From positions 1,674,001 through 1,738,000 of the forward strand of contig NZ_CP094656.1 of the NCBI RefSeq assembly GCF_030643805.1: a stretch of DNA of 64,000 nt, in the 5' to 3' direction. Source of the DNA: Alkalihalobacillus sp. AL-G (GTDB lineage Bacteria > Bacillota > Bacilli > Bacillales > Fictibacillaceae). The notes under the pieces are model-generated. The model had not been told where the DNA came from and did not search any database. It saw only the letters and a program-made list of their open reading frames with translations. Shown in pieces: positions 43,689-51,483 of the stretch. Position 1 is the stretch's first letter. The number at the start of each line of letters is the position of its first letter. The translations under genes and the position numbers were made by a program.

Positions 43689-44576
43689 ATGAATTCTCAA
43701 AAAGAGCTTAGTTATGACCGGTTAGCTTCACGAACAAAATATTATCAAGAAAAATCACTCCAGCTCGAGAAAAAGCTGTTATTTGCAGAGGATCAAATAG
43801 AGCAGCTTGAAACAAAATTAAAGGATGCATTAGAGAATGACGAGCTCCAACAAGAGCTAGAGAAAACGACGAAGCAATTGAACGAACATAAGCAGGAGGT
43901 GATACGCCTTACAGAACAGTTATCTGAAACGAATTTGCATACTATGGAAAGCCGTGTTTTAGCATTTGAGGAATTATTAGAATCTGTAGAAAAAGAAATC
44001 AATGAAAAAGACAAACAAATTGAGTCGTATCGAAATAAAATTAAAAGTCTAGAAAAGCGGGCTAAAGTACAAAACCAAACTGAGCAAATACCGGATGATT
44101 TTACGACTGAAAATATTGAGAAAGATGATTTGTTCCTCTCAGCCTATTTCAATTATAGCCTGATTTGTAAAGAAGAAAATTCTTATGTGATACATGGCAG
44201 CTTTCACTTAATGAACAATGGGAAGACACAATTGGAAAATCCACTAGTCTGCTTTCGGTTCCAACCGATTGATTATACGAAACTTAAGGGGAAAATCAGC
44301 TCGATGGACCATACTCCAACGGAGGAAAAATCCGATACGTTGCAATGGGTTTATTTGGAGAATGACTGGGCGAAGGATGCGCTGACGAGAGGTGAAATTT
44401 GGATTGCTCCAATGTACGACCTTACAATCCCAGTAAACCAATCCATAACAATCACCGACTTTCAAATTCCTATCCAAAAACAATTTGAAGACAGTATAAC
44501 GATAGAAGGTTTTGTTTATTTCCCTAATCAGGAGTATCGGGCAAGGGCGGTTAATCAAATTGCCTTGAATTTTTAG
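43689..44576 (+). CDS. Coiled-coil protein with C-terminal beta domain, uncharacterised
   Basis: 295 residues. Residues about 10-130 form a long heptad-rich coiled coil (runs such as LEKKLLFAEDQIEQLETKL). Residues 145-295 are a compact beta-type domain (LSAYFNYSLI, VIHGSFHLMNNGKTQLENP, WIAPMYDLTIP, FVYFPNQEYRARAVNQIAL). There is no signal peptide or membrane segment. GTAGGAGGGG precedes the ATG. I do not recognise the family. Sporulation proteins with this layout exist, but no function can be assigned. It stands alone after the galU terminator. Confidence 0.7.
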   Translation: MNSQKELSYDRLASRTKYYQEKSLQLEKKLLFAEDQIEQLETKLKDALENDELQQELEKTTKQLNEHKQEVIRLTEQLSETNLHTMESRVLAFEELLESVEKEINEKDKQIESYRNKIKSLEKRAKVQNQTEQIPDDFTTENIEKDDLFLSAYFNYSLICKEENSYVIHGSFHLMNNGKTQLENPLVCFRFQPIDYTKLKGKISSMDHTPTEEKSDTLQWVYLENDWAKDALTRGEIWIAPMYDLTIPVNQSITITDFQIPIQKQFEDSITIEGFVYFPNQEYRARAVNQIALNF

Positions 44577-44798
44577 GGCTCACAGGATGTGAGTCAGTTC
44601 GACGTTGTTACAAGACATCTAATAGTGTACATCAATGCAGTTTTGCGCCGAGTAACCGCAGGCGCAGGACGTAACGTACTTAGTCGAACTTCATTAACAA
44701 GATGATACGTTTACTTTTCAAATTGTATCCAAATTTAGGTTTTACATTTTTGAAAGGGGGGTATATAAATAGTAAAAAAGCATGAGGTGGGTGATACG

Positions 44799-45035
44799 AT
44801 GGGATATGTACCTCCTAGCATACCGGAGCAAAATATAATTTACGGGAGCCGGACACAGTCCAATTCGGCATATAGGCTAAGGTTGCACCCGGTTGAACCG
44901 ATTCAGTTGAAAGACTTAACTCAAAGTCCATTTAAGCACGTGCTAACTCGTCCAATGAATTGTCATCATGAGCCCTTCAAAAAAATATTATCTGATTTAA
45001 CAGGAAAAGGACAAAATATCAACGAAATAATATAG
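44799..45035 (+). CDS. Small uncharacterised protein, 78 residues
   Basis: Starts MGYVPPSIPEQNIIYGSRTQ and is rich in Pro, Asn, Gln and His with no hydrophobic segment. No family is recognised. GAGGTGGGTGATACG places the start at the ATG 44799, rather than the in-frame GTG at 44787 inside the ribosome site. The gene ends in a strong hairpin. The upstream gap contains a GC-rich TGCGCC/GGCGCA inverted repeat at about 44643-44662. Confidence 0.55.
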   Translation: MGYVPPSIPEQNIIYGSRTQSNSAYRLRLHPVEPIQLKDLTQSPFKHVLTRPMNCHHEPFKKILSDLTGKGQNINEII

Positions 45036-45077
45036 GGAATGAGAAAGGTGAAAAACCACTCATTCCCTATATTTTTA
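45030..45077 (+). terminator. Long hairpin overlapping a stop codon, ending at the next start
   Basis: ATATAGGGAATGAG and CTCATTCCCTATAT form a 14-bp perfect stem with a partly pairing inner segment, then TTTTT. The left arm contains the stop of the 78-residue gene. The T run touches the first possible ATG of the MBL gene, so it may act as an attenuator as well as a terminator. Confidence 0.8.
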
Positions 45078-45094
45078 TGAATGGTGCGATGACA

Positions 45095-45997
45095 ATGGAG
45101 TTTATTCAGATTAATCATAACTGCTATTATTTTAATGGTCCGGTCAATATTGGTTATGTCAATGTAGGTGATCATGGTTTACTCATTGATACTGGAATCG
45201 ACCAGCAAGCAATGAAAAGAATCATCCGTATGCTCGATGACCGATCTTTACCGATTACTCACCTGTTTATTACCCATGCTCATGCAGACCATTATGGTGG
45301 CGCAAATTACCTGCAAAAAAAGAAAAGGATTTATACAATCGCTCCTGCAGTAGAAGAATCAATCCTTCAGAATCCCATTATAGAACCTATTTACTTATCA
45401 CAAGGAAACCGGCCCTTAATCGATATGCGGAATAAGTTTTTGGAAGGATCGCCTGTGAGGGTAGACCACATTGTCTCGGAGGGAATGATGAAACTCGGTC
45501 AATTCGAATTGGATCTAATAGCACTCCCTGGACATAGCATCAACCAGCTAGGTGTAAAGGTTGGTAACATCCTTTATGCTGCAGACAGTTATTTTTCCGA
45601 GGAACAGCTAAATAAACACCGTATCCCTTTCATCATTGATGCTAACGCGACTTTAGCTACACTTGAAAAATTGCTTTCGATGGGAGTTGAGGGTAGTATT
45701 CCAGGACATGGTGTCTATGAAGTAGAGGTCGATAAAACGATCATTACAAATTATGATCACCACGTATCAATCATCGAAAGTATGTATAGGATCTTATCTA
45801 ATTATCCTGACGGTTGCAGTTTTGAAACCATAATGAGTGAAATGTGCAGAAAATGGAATGTCCATCTTCCTTCTGTTTCAGTATGGTCACTTTATCGGAC
45901 TGCTATCTTTTCTTATTTGATAAAAGGAATTGAAGATAAGAAGATTGAAATGACAGTAAAAGACTTCAACCTTTATTTCATTCCGACAGATGAATGA
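45095..45997 (+). CDS. Metallo-beta-lactamase fold hydrolase
   Basis: About 300 residues with the MBL metal motif THAHADHYGG, the third-ligand GHSINQLGVKV, the Asp ligand in YAADSYFSE and the last His in IPGHGVYE. A helical C-terminal extension (about 215-300) follows. The substrate cannot be predicted; thioesterase, glyoxalase II-like and nuclease members exist. ATG codons at 45077 and 45095 are both possible. The second gives MEFIQINHNCYYF, but neither has a strong ribosome site. Confidence 0.82.
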   Translation: MEFIQINHNCYYFNGPVNIGYVNVGDHGLLIDTGIDQQAMKRIIRMLDDRSLPITHLFITHAHADHYGGANYLQKKKRIYTIAPAVEESILQNPIIEPIYLSQGNRPLIDMRNKFLEGSPVRVDHIVSEGMMKLGQFELDLIALPGHSINQLGVKVGNILYAADSYFSEEQLNKHRIPFIIDANATLATLEKLLSMGVEGSIPGHGVYEVEVDKTIITNYDHHVSIIESMYRILSNYPDGCSFETIMSEMCRKWNVHLPSVSVWSLYRTAIFSYLIKGIEDKKIEMTVKDFNLYFIPTDE

Positions 45998-46668
45998 GTG
46001 GTGACTAATAATTGTTCTTCTGCAATACGCCACTCAGCATGCAGTACAGCAGATGCATCACCGATATTCTGTTGTTGAAGCTGGTATTTCAACCAATTGA
46101 CGTCCTTACCGAGCTCGGTCAAGTTATCGTAAACAATCTCTCGATCAATGATGAGTGTTATAGGGAGTGACTGTTGTTTTATAGGTAGGTTAAGGTCTTG
46201 TCGATTTACAATATCCATTTGGGATTTCGGTAGTATACTGACTGTTCCGTTTGTTTCCAAGATTGCATACTCAACATCATACAATGAAAAATACCCTTTT
46301 TGACGAACCAAGGCTTGAAGCTGATTGATGTCTAACTTACTCTTTTTTAAAGCGGGGTACAATATTTTACCGTTATGTATAACGATAGCAGGCTGACCTT
46401 CTAACATTCCACGTACACCCTTTTGTTTCTGAGTCCATATTTCAATCACATAAATCAGAAGTCCCCAAAGTACGATGGCATATAGAATAGAAAAGATGCT
46501 GACATTTGTATCATATATGGCATTTCCTAATAGTTCTCCTAATATTAAGGAGGAAATAAAATCAAATGGAGTGATTTGTGAGATTTGTGTTTTGCCAAGA
46601 AATCGTGTGACGATGAATAAGCCGATAAAACCGATTATCAACTCTACTGATAACTCTAAAATATCCAA
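45973..46668 (-). CDS. DUF421 membrane protein (YetF/YrbG family)
   Basis: 231 residues, with three N-terminal membrane segments (LSVELIIGFIGLFIVTRFLG, LILGELLGNAIYD, FSILYAIVLWGLLIYVIEIW) and a cytosolic DUF421 domain (GQPAIVIHNGKIL, LDINQLQALVRQKGYFSLYD, YAILETNGTVSIL). B. subtilis YetF-type proteins are present in the spore inner membrane, but their biochemical role is unclear. A TTG at 46668 lies 7 bases after GGAGG. It overlaps the convergent MBL gene by 25 bases. Confidence 0.88.
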   Translation of the reverse strand: MDILELSVELIIGFIGLFIVTRFLGKTQISQITPFDFISSLILGELLGNAIYDTNVSIFSILYAIVLWGLLIYVIEIWTQKQKGVRGMLEGQPAIVIHNGKILYPALKKSKLDINQLQALVRQKGYFSLYDVEYAILETNGTVSILPKSQMDIVNRQDLNLPIKQQSLPITLIIDREIVYDNLTELGKDVNWLKYQLQQQNIGDASAVLHAEWRIAEEQLLVTTHSSVGMK

Positions 46669-46859
46669 AGTAATTCCTCCATATGTATGAACTAGTGTTA
46701 GTTTGTTCTAGAGGGAATTAAATTAAACATGAAACATATGATACGTGAAAGGTTACTACTGTAAGGGAAACTCGTTGATTGCCGGGGTTTTTGTGAAACA
46801 CAGTCGTAGCCCTCAAGGATATAAGTGCTCTTGCCCTGATTCTTTCTTAACGTGCAAAC

Positions 46860-46891
46860 AAAAAAACTGGAATGACAGTGATCATCCCAGT
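46860..46891 (-). terminator. Terminator of yjcG
   Basis: On the minus strand ACTGGGATGA and TCATTCCAGT form a stem (one G-T pair) followed by TTTTTTTG, just after the yjcG stop. Confidence 0.8.
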
Positions 46892-46903
46892 TTCATATTG
46901 AGT

Positions 46904-47428
46904 TTAAGAAGTCTTATCGCTTCCAAGGTGGAATGTCTCAAATACAGTCCACGATCCGTTATCAAGCTGATATAGAAGTTGGAACCGATCAATCGTTTCC
47001 TGATAATCAACATCCGTCATCTTTAATGATTCCAAAACATCACGATGTTCTTCATCGGATAATTTTTGCCCGAGAGTAATATGTGGTACGAAGCTATACG
47101 GGCGATCTGTGTATAAGTTCTCCTCATGGAGTTGTTCATGAAGGTGGGTTAACTTTTCATCATCCTTGATTCGGAAGTAAATGACGTTGTTTACTGGATG
47201 AAAAGAACCTACCTTGTATACATGAAGGTTAAACGGTTGTACATTATCCGAAATTTCATGGATCCGTCGGGTCAACGCTTTTAATTCGTCTTCATCATTG
47301 ACTTCAAATGGATCTTTTAAAGTCACATGAGGAGCGATTAAAGCATAATGAGGGTCATAACGTTTACGATATGAGTTGACAGTATCTTGTAGTTTTTTTG
47401 ATGGAAAAATCGCGATGCCGTATTTCAT
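46904..47428 (-). CDS. yjcG: 2H phosphoesterase family protein (YjcG-like)
   Basis: 174 residues of the 2'-5' RNA ligase/LigT superfamily. The two HxT motifs are PHVTLKDPF and PHITLGQ, each in one lobe. The N terminus MKYGIAIFPSKKLQ matches B. subtilis YjcG, whose structure is known but whose substrate is not. AGGAGGGAAACC before the ATG at 47428 sets the start. It lies next to yjcH, as in B. subtilis. Confidence 0.9.
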   Translation of the reverse strand: MKYGIAIFPSKKLQDTVNSYRKRYDPHYALIAPHVTLKDPFEVNDEDELKALTRRIHEISDNVQPFNLHVYKVGSFHPVNNVIYFRIKDDEKLTHLHEQLHEENLYTDRPYSFVPHITLGQKLSDEEHRDVLESLKMTDVDYQETIDRFQLLYQLDNGSWTVFETFHLGSDKTS

Positions 47429-47539
47429 GGTTTCCCTCCTCATAACCTATAATTCAAAAGTTCTTCAACAAGTCTATTATAGCAAATTTTCTTACTATTT
47501 CATACTTTATATTATAATCATGAATTCTAAGTCTGATGT

Positions 47540-48265
47540 TTAACGTGGAAAAATCCATTTCAAGGCTTTTGGAATATCTGGTTGCCAATAGGTCCAAGTA
47601 TGATTACCATCGAACTCTTCATAATGATAATTGAAGGGTCGATCGGATAAATGATGATTTAACTTACGGTTTGGTTCAATGAAATTTTCAACTGTCCCAT
47701 TCGTGGTTTCAACTTCTGTCTCGTTAGTACCCGCAACATGGTAAATCGATAGTAGTGATGGCTCACGGAGGCTCTTAACTTCTTTTAATACATGTTCATT
47801 CACGTAAGGAGATTGTAAAATCACCTTACCGAAAGTACGCGGGAAAGAAAGTGCTGTCAATAAAGAAACAGTCGCTCCTAGGGAGTCACCGATTAATCCG
47901 CGGGCATTAGCAAGCTCCAATGTCGAAAACTCGGATTCAATATAAGGGACTAGCTCATTTACTAAAAATCGAATGTATTGTTCGTTCTGTTCACCTGAAG
48001 GGTGATATTTTTTACGACGGTCTTGTACATTTTTGTATGGTATACCGATAATGATAAACTCTTCAATTTCGCTATTTTCCATAAGATCCTCTGTACTACG
48101 GGCAATTTTTCCAAGCTTAAAGTAATCGTCCCCGTCTTGAGCAATCAATACAGAATATCGTAATAGTGGTGAATAGGATGGAGGTAAATACACGAGTAGT
48201 TTCATATCCTCCATTAGTTCTTCGCTTGTAAAGATTCTTTCTTCTATAGTACCTTTAAGTTTCAT
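47540..48265 (-). CDS. yjcH: Esterase family alpha/beta hydrolase (YjcH-like)
   Basis: 241 residues related to enterochelin esterase/esterase D. The nucleophile elbow is GLIGDSLGATVSLL, the catalytic His is in the C-terminal DGNHTWTYW and an Asp lies in the preceding loop. GGAGGATGATC precedes the ATG. Its partner yjcG is 112 bases downstream. The B. subtilis homologue is uncharacterised, so the substrate is unknown. Confidence 0.88.
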   Translation of the reverse strand: MKLKGTIEERIFTSEELMEDMKLLVYLPPSYSPLLRYSVLIAQDGDDYFKLGKIARSTEDLMENSEIEEFIIIGIPYKNVQDRRKKYHPSGEQNEQYIRFLVNELVPYIESEFSTLELANARGLIGDSLGATVSLLTALSFPRTFGKVILQSPYVNEHVLKEVKSLREPSLLSIYHVAGTNETEVETTNGTVENFIEPNRKLNHHLSDRPFNYHYEEFDGNHTWTYWQPDIPKALKWIFPR

Positions 48266-48390
48266 TTAAGATCATCCTCCGGTAATTCTTCCGTGACAAA
48301 GATGTATTGTCCAGCTACAGCACCCAGGTGCTCGAGGTTCCACAAACACAAAAAACGTGTTGTGTTCCAGAAGCTAGCGCATTCACTCAC

Positions 48391-48452
48391 AAGCATAAGT
48401 GCAACATAGGCAATCACCTTCTCAAAGCTCGGCGCTGGCCTTGTTTTCTTTA
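48391..48452 (+). repeat. Third copy of the ~62-bp dispersed repeat
   Basis: Aligned with 23993-24055: A(A)GCATAAGTGCAACATAGG against A(A)GTATAAGTGCAACTAGGG, then GGCGCTGGCC against GGCGCTAGCC, and an identical TTTTCTTTA end. It sits in the gap between divergent yjcH and the PgpA gene; the rest of 48266-48564 shows no gene. Confidence 0.7.
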
Positions 48453-48564
48453 TCGCACCTAAACAGGGTGCTTCCACTTTTCTTTATCTGAGATTGATTC
48501 TAACATAAATGATATAATAAACGTAAGCAAGTGAACGAACTGGCTTCAGAGGAGGAGACGTAAA

Positions 48565-49119
48565 TTGAAGAATCGTATCCATAGTAAAGAAGTTAAAGCA
48601 GCAACAATGGAATTACTGAAAGAACGAGGAGTCAGAATAATCGATGTCGCTGAAATCGTCTATGATATGCAGGCTCCATATGCTCCAGGATTGAAAATGC
48701 AAGACTGCATTGAAAGTGTTGAAGCTGTATTGGAAAAAAGAGAGATTCAGCATGCACTTTTGGTCGGAATCGAGCTTGATAAGCTTGCGGAGCAAAAGAA
48801 GCTATCTGAGCCGCTTCAATCCATCGTTGAGACCGATGAAGGATTATTTGGAATTGACGAGACAATTGCAATGGGTGCAGTTCTCGGATATGGGAGTATC
48901 GCTATTACAACATTCGGACATTTAGATAAACAAAAAATCGGCATTATTGAAAGACTCGATACAAAACGTGGATCTGGAGTGCATACCTTCCTCGATGATC
49001 TTGTCGCAAGCCTAGCTGCAAACGCCTCTAGCCGGCTTGCCCATCGTATTCGCGATCGAGAAGAAAACCTAAAGGAAGAAGAAATCAGACAGCGGGATGA
49101 AGAAGAGAAAATCGGGTGA
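48565..49119 (+). CDS. PgpA-family phosphatase (YutG-like)
   Basis: 184 residues with the phosphatidylglycerophosphatase A fold: VRIIDVAEIVYDMQAPYAPG, DETIAMGAVLGYGSIAITTF, then GIIERLDTKRGSGVHTFLDD and a charged C-terminal tail rich in Glu and Arg. B. subtilis YutG belongs to this group. The Firmicute versions lack the membrane segments of E. coli PgpA, so the substrate remains uncertain. The start is a TTG behind GAGGAGGAGACG. A hairpin (AGGGGCGATTC/GAGTCGCTCCT) at 49131-49156 follows the stop. Confidence 0.85.
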   Translation: MKNRIHSKEVKAATMELLKERGVRIIDVAEIVYDMQAPYAPGLKMQDCIESVEAVLEKREIQHALLVGIELDKLAEQKKLSEPLQSIVETDEGLFGIDETIAMGAVLGYGSIAITTFGHLDKQKIGIIERLDTKRGSGVHTFLDDLVASLAANASSRLAHRIRDREENLKEEEIRQRDEEEKIG

Positions 49120-49178
49120 TAAAACACAAAAGGGGCGATTCAAAAGAGTCGCTCCTATTAATAAAACATAGAAATGTA

Positions 49179-49207
49179 TTGACATTTTGATGAAAAATTC
49201 GTATAGT
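49179..49207 (+). promoter_or_regulatory. SigA promoter of the tRNA gene
   Basis: Perfect TTGACA (49179-49184), a 17-base spacer, then TATAGT (49202-49207), 23 bases before the mature tRNA 5' end. Confidence 0.85.
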
Positions 49208-49230
49208 AATAATTGTCCTTTTAATTAAGA

Positions 49231-49306
49231 GATCCGTTAGCTCAGTCGGGAGAGCGCTACCTTGACAGGGTAGAGGTCATTGGTTCGAGCCCAATACGGG
49301 TCACCA
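49231..49306 (+). tRNA. tRNA-Val (anticodon GAC)
   Basis: A 76-base cloverleaf with an encoded CCA end. The acceptor arms are GATCCGT and ACGGGTC (one T-G pair). The D arm is TAGCTCAGTCGGGAGAGC. The anticodon stem CTACC/GGTAG encloses TTGACAG, giving anticodon GAC. The T arm is GGTTCGAGCC. It has its own promoter and terminator and is not in a tRNA cluster. Confidence 0.95.
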
Positions 49307-49320
49307 TACATAAAACACAC

Positions 49321-49349
49321 CCCCCCTAATTAAAAATTGAGGGGGTTTT
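49321..49349 (+). terminator. tRNA-Val terminator
   Basis: CCCCCTAATT pairs with AATTGAGGGGG (one bulged base), followed by TTTT. Confidence 0.85.
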
Positions 49350-49385
49350 AATATAAAACAAATGATCATACTGTATTTTATTTTC

Positions 49386-49646
49386 TCATCCTGGTGGAAG
49401 GACGGTGTTATTAATGAACTTCACTCCTCTAATACGTTCACAGTCGACAATAAACACATTGTTGTCACTAGTATCAATTAGGGTTACACAACAATCATGT
49501 GGGTCAAGACATAAAAAGGTATAGTCTTGATCTTCGAAGAACTCATCATCGCCAAGTGTGATTTGTACGACAGTTCCAATATCAATCATTTTAAACTGTT
49601 CGCATACACACCCTTCACATTTTCTTCGATCAGCTTTACAACTCAT
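49386..49646 (-). CDS. Small Cys-rich protein, CCVT/VDC family (copy 2)
   Basis: 86 residues: MSCKADRRKCEGCVCEQF, then IDIGTVVQITL, FLCLDPHDCCVTLIDTSDN and VFIVDCERIRGVKF. This is the same layout as the protein at 21268: an N-terminal CxxCxC element and a small beta domain with CCVT and VDC. TTAGGAGGTATACTACG before the ATG at 49646 fixes the start. It is the last of three paralogues read leftward. Function unknown; a spore-surface role is inferred. Confidence 0.75.
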   Translation of the reverse strand: MSCKADRRKCEGCVCEQFKMIDIGTVVQITLGDDEFFEDQDYTFLCLDPHDCCVTLIDTSDNNVFIVDCERIRGVKFINNTVLPPG

Positions 49647-49684
49647 CGTAGTATACCTCCTAATACTTTTTGATCTTAGTCCAT

Positions 49685-49924
49685 TCAATCTTGGAAAATT
49701 TTCACTCCGGCTATTTTAGTGCAATCAACAACTACAATTGTATCCTCTTGGGGTCTTTGAAGAGTTACACAGCAATTTTTATGCTCAAAACACAAAAATG
49801 TAAAATCCTCTAATTCAAAAAATTCATCGGTATTATCAATCGCAAATCGAATCGTGGTGCCGACATCTAACCCACTTAACAATTTACAAATACAGCTATT
49901 GCAATCATCGAAACAATTACCCAT
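49685..49924 (-). CDS. Small Cys-rich protein, CCVT/VDC family (copy 3)
   Basis: 79 residues: MGNCFDDCNSCICKLLSG, LDVGTTIRFAID, FLCFEHKNCCVTLQRPQED and IVVVDCTKIAGVKI. AAGGAGGGTAGTA precedes the ATG. It is the shortest copy but keeps every cysteine of the beta domain. It lies between the other two copies, with gaps of 38 bases on each side, so the three genes are probably one operon. Confidence 0.75.
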   Translation of the reverse strand: MGNCFDDCNSCICKLLSGLDVGTTIRFAIDNTDEFFELEDFTFLCFEHKNCCVTLQRPQEDTIVVVDCTKIAGVKIFQD

Positions 49925-49961
49925 TACTACCCTCCTTACAAGGAATCAAATTCATTTCAGT

Positions 49962-50255
49962 TTAACCGTTTACTGTAGTGGCGTTAACAATTTCGACAAC
50001 AACCAGTTCTTCACAGTTTACGATGAAAGCATTATCGTCACTGAGATCAATCAATGTAACACAACAAGATTTCTTATTAAAGCATACGAATTGATATAAT
50101 TGGTCTTCTTCAAAAAAATCCTCCAAGAAGGCAATCCTTACAACGGTTCCTACATCCAATTTTTTGAATAAATCACATAGGCACCCTTTACATTTATGAT
50201 CTCTTTTTTCATGGATTACTTCTTTATCAGCATTAAAAAGATCTTTCCTACCCAA
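49962..50255 (-). CDS. Small Cys-rich protein, CCVT/VDC family (copy 4)
   Basis: 97 residues with a basic leader, then HKCKGCLCDLFKKLDVGTVV, FVCFNKKSCCVTLIDLSDDN and AFIVNCEELVVVEIV. The VDC of the other copies is VNC here. The start is a TTG 8 bases after GGAGG. It is the first gene of the three-gene array, with a SigK-like promoter about 45 bases upstream. Confidence 0.72.
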   Translation of the reverse strand: MGRKDLFNADKEVIHEKRDHKCKGCLCDLFKKLDVGTVVRIAFLEDFFEEDQLYQFVCFNKKSCCVTLIDLSDDNAFIVNCEELVVVEIVNATTVNG

Positions 50256-50296
50256 CCTGAGTCCCTCCTATACCTTTGTAGATTCAAGACATATTA

Positions 50297-50324
50297 CACT
50301 ATATGATACTTGTTCTTATTCTGT
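50297..50324 (-). promoter_or_regulatory. Possible SigK-type promoter for the small Cys protein array
   Basis: On the minus strand ACA, 16 bases, then CATATAGTG, close to the SigK pattern (AC at -35, CATANNNTA at -10). SigK drives late mother-cell coat genes. The match is short and could be chance. Confidence 0.35.
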
Positions 50325-50399
50325 ATAGATAAGCACCTACTGGTAAAGAACAAGCCAACTCTCTTAATTAAACCAACGATACAAAATGAAAATTATTTT

Positions 50400-50950
50400 A
50401 TGGTAGGCACAATTATCAGGATAGGGCAAGGTAGTGGAATGTTTATTATAAGGCTGAGGGAGGAAATGGATGAGCTATTTGGAAATGACTCAGGGTGCCA
50501 ACATTCATCCAATGTTAGTAGTAAAAGATGCATTCTGACTAATTTGCCGAATTAAAGGTAGCAACTCCTATTTTTGTAAGAACTAAAGCAGTGGGTCTTA
50601 AGTCTTCAATAAAAGGAAGTTTTTTGTGTTTTGATTCAAAAAAACATGCTGCGCTTTGTTTTCGGAAGAGGTTTTCGGTGAGGAAGTAACCACGATTATC
50701 GATGTAAGCAGATAGTTTTTACTGTCGATTGCCAATGAACAGTTTTTAACGAACTTCTCGGATGCAATGACGGAACTAAGAACGGTAGCACATACTTTAC
50801 AAGGGCAACAGTTAAGGTTTCGGAGGCTATTTACGAAAAAAGTGATGATGTACACCCTGCAATTAACTGTCAGATGTGTAATGATGCTACTTTGACCAAA
50901 AAGAACCTGAGTGGAGACGCTTTTCCCCACATTCAGGTTATTCTCATTTA
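50400..50950 (+). pseudogene. Decayed coding stretch, possibly a relic of the CCVT/VDC family
   Basis: Broken plus-strand readings in several frames contain family-like fragments: MVGTIIRIGQG (compare VGTVVRIA), then FLCFDSKKHAALCF (compare FLCFEHKNCCVTL) and IVFTVDCQ (compare VFIVDCER). Stops and frame changes separate them, and no ribosome site leads an intact frame. The order matches that of the family domain but the total span is too long, so the assignment is tentative. The rest of 50256-51076 shows no gene. Confidence 0.35.
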
Positions 50951-51076
50951 AAATTAACATCGACCGCAAAATGGGAGTCGACCTTCTTGACGACTATCAA
51001 AGTTAATTAATTTGGTAAGTATTAATGATAAGTGCAAACGTTTGTTTCAAGACTCGAAATATATTAGGATAGAATT

Positions 51077-51241
51077 TCACGAAATCTTCTGATAATTCAC
51101 ACGGTTGTTCCTGCTTTGTTGTAGATGGATGAGTTGATCCAACTCCTGGCTGCATTTAAGTGTTTGTTTTGAAGACATTCCGTAAATTTTCGCAGTTTCA
51201 AACATTTGATACCGTTTCCTTTCAATCGCCTGTAAAAGCAT
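51077..51241 (-). CDS. Spo0E-like aspartyl-phosphate phosphatase
   Basis: A 54-residue protein with the Spo0E family signature. A first helix, IERKRYQMFETAKIYG, is followed by the SQELDQLI motif that holds the catalytic Asp loop in the second helix. Spo0E-type proteins dephosphorylate Spo0A~P and delay sporulation; other members act on different response regulators. GGAGGTAGGATAC precedes the ATG at 51241. It has no close partner gene. Spo0A control is inferred from family membership. Confidence 0.85.
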   Translation of the reverse strand: MLLQAIERKRYQMFETAKIYGMSSKQTLKCSQELDQLIHLQQSRNNRVNYQKIS

Positions 51242-51483
51242 GTATCCTACCTCCGTGTATGATTAAATTCAACCTTGTACATTATCTTACAAAAGCAAGT
51301 CCGTGAAAACCATTTCGATTAAACTTCCTAGATTTCGACAGAAAAAGAAAAAATTTTCGTAAGTTCGAGTTGCTCATTGCTAGGAATGCTTTTTATAAAA
51401 AGTAGAAGCGGGTTGTGATACAAACAAGTCGATGGTTGTTATAATGGGATGGTGGTAAATCAATTAATTGGAAGTGAAAGAGG

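Noticed and set aside
11423-46903. Prophage or integrative element
   Set aside because: No integrase, transposase, phage structural gene or attachment repeats were found; the tRNA at 49231 is intact and lies outside the island.
48262-48477. 71-residue open frame upstream of yjcH
   Set aside because: It runs through the dispersed repeat and its hairpin, and lacks a ribosome site; it is better explained as non-coding.
50598-50969. 123-residue minus-strand frame in the gap
   Set aside because: No ribosome site and no recognisable composition; the plus strand carries family-like fragments instead.
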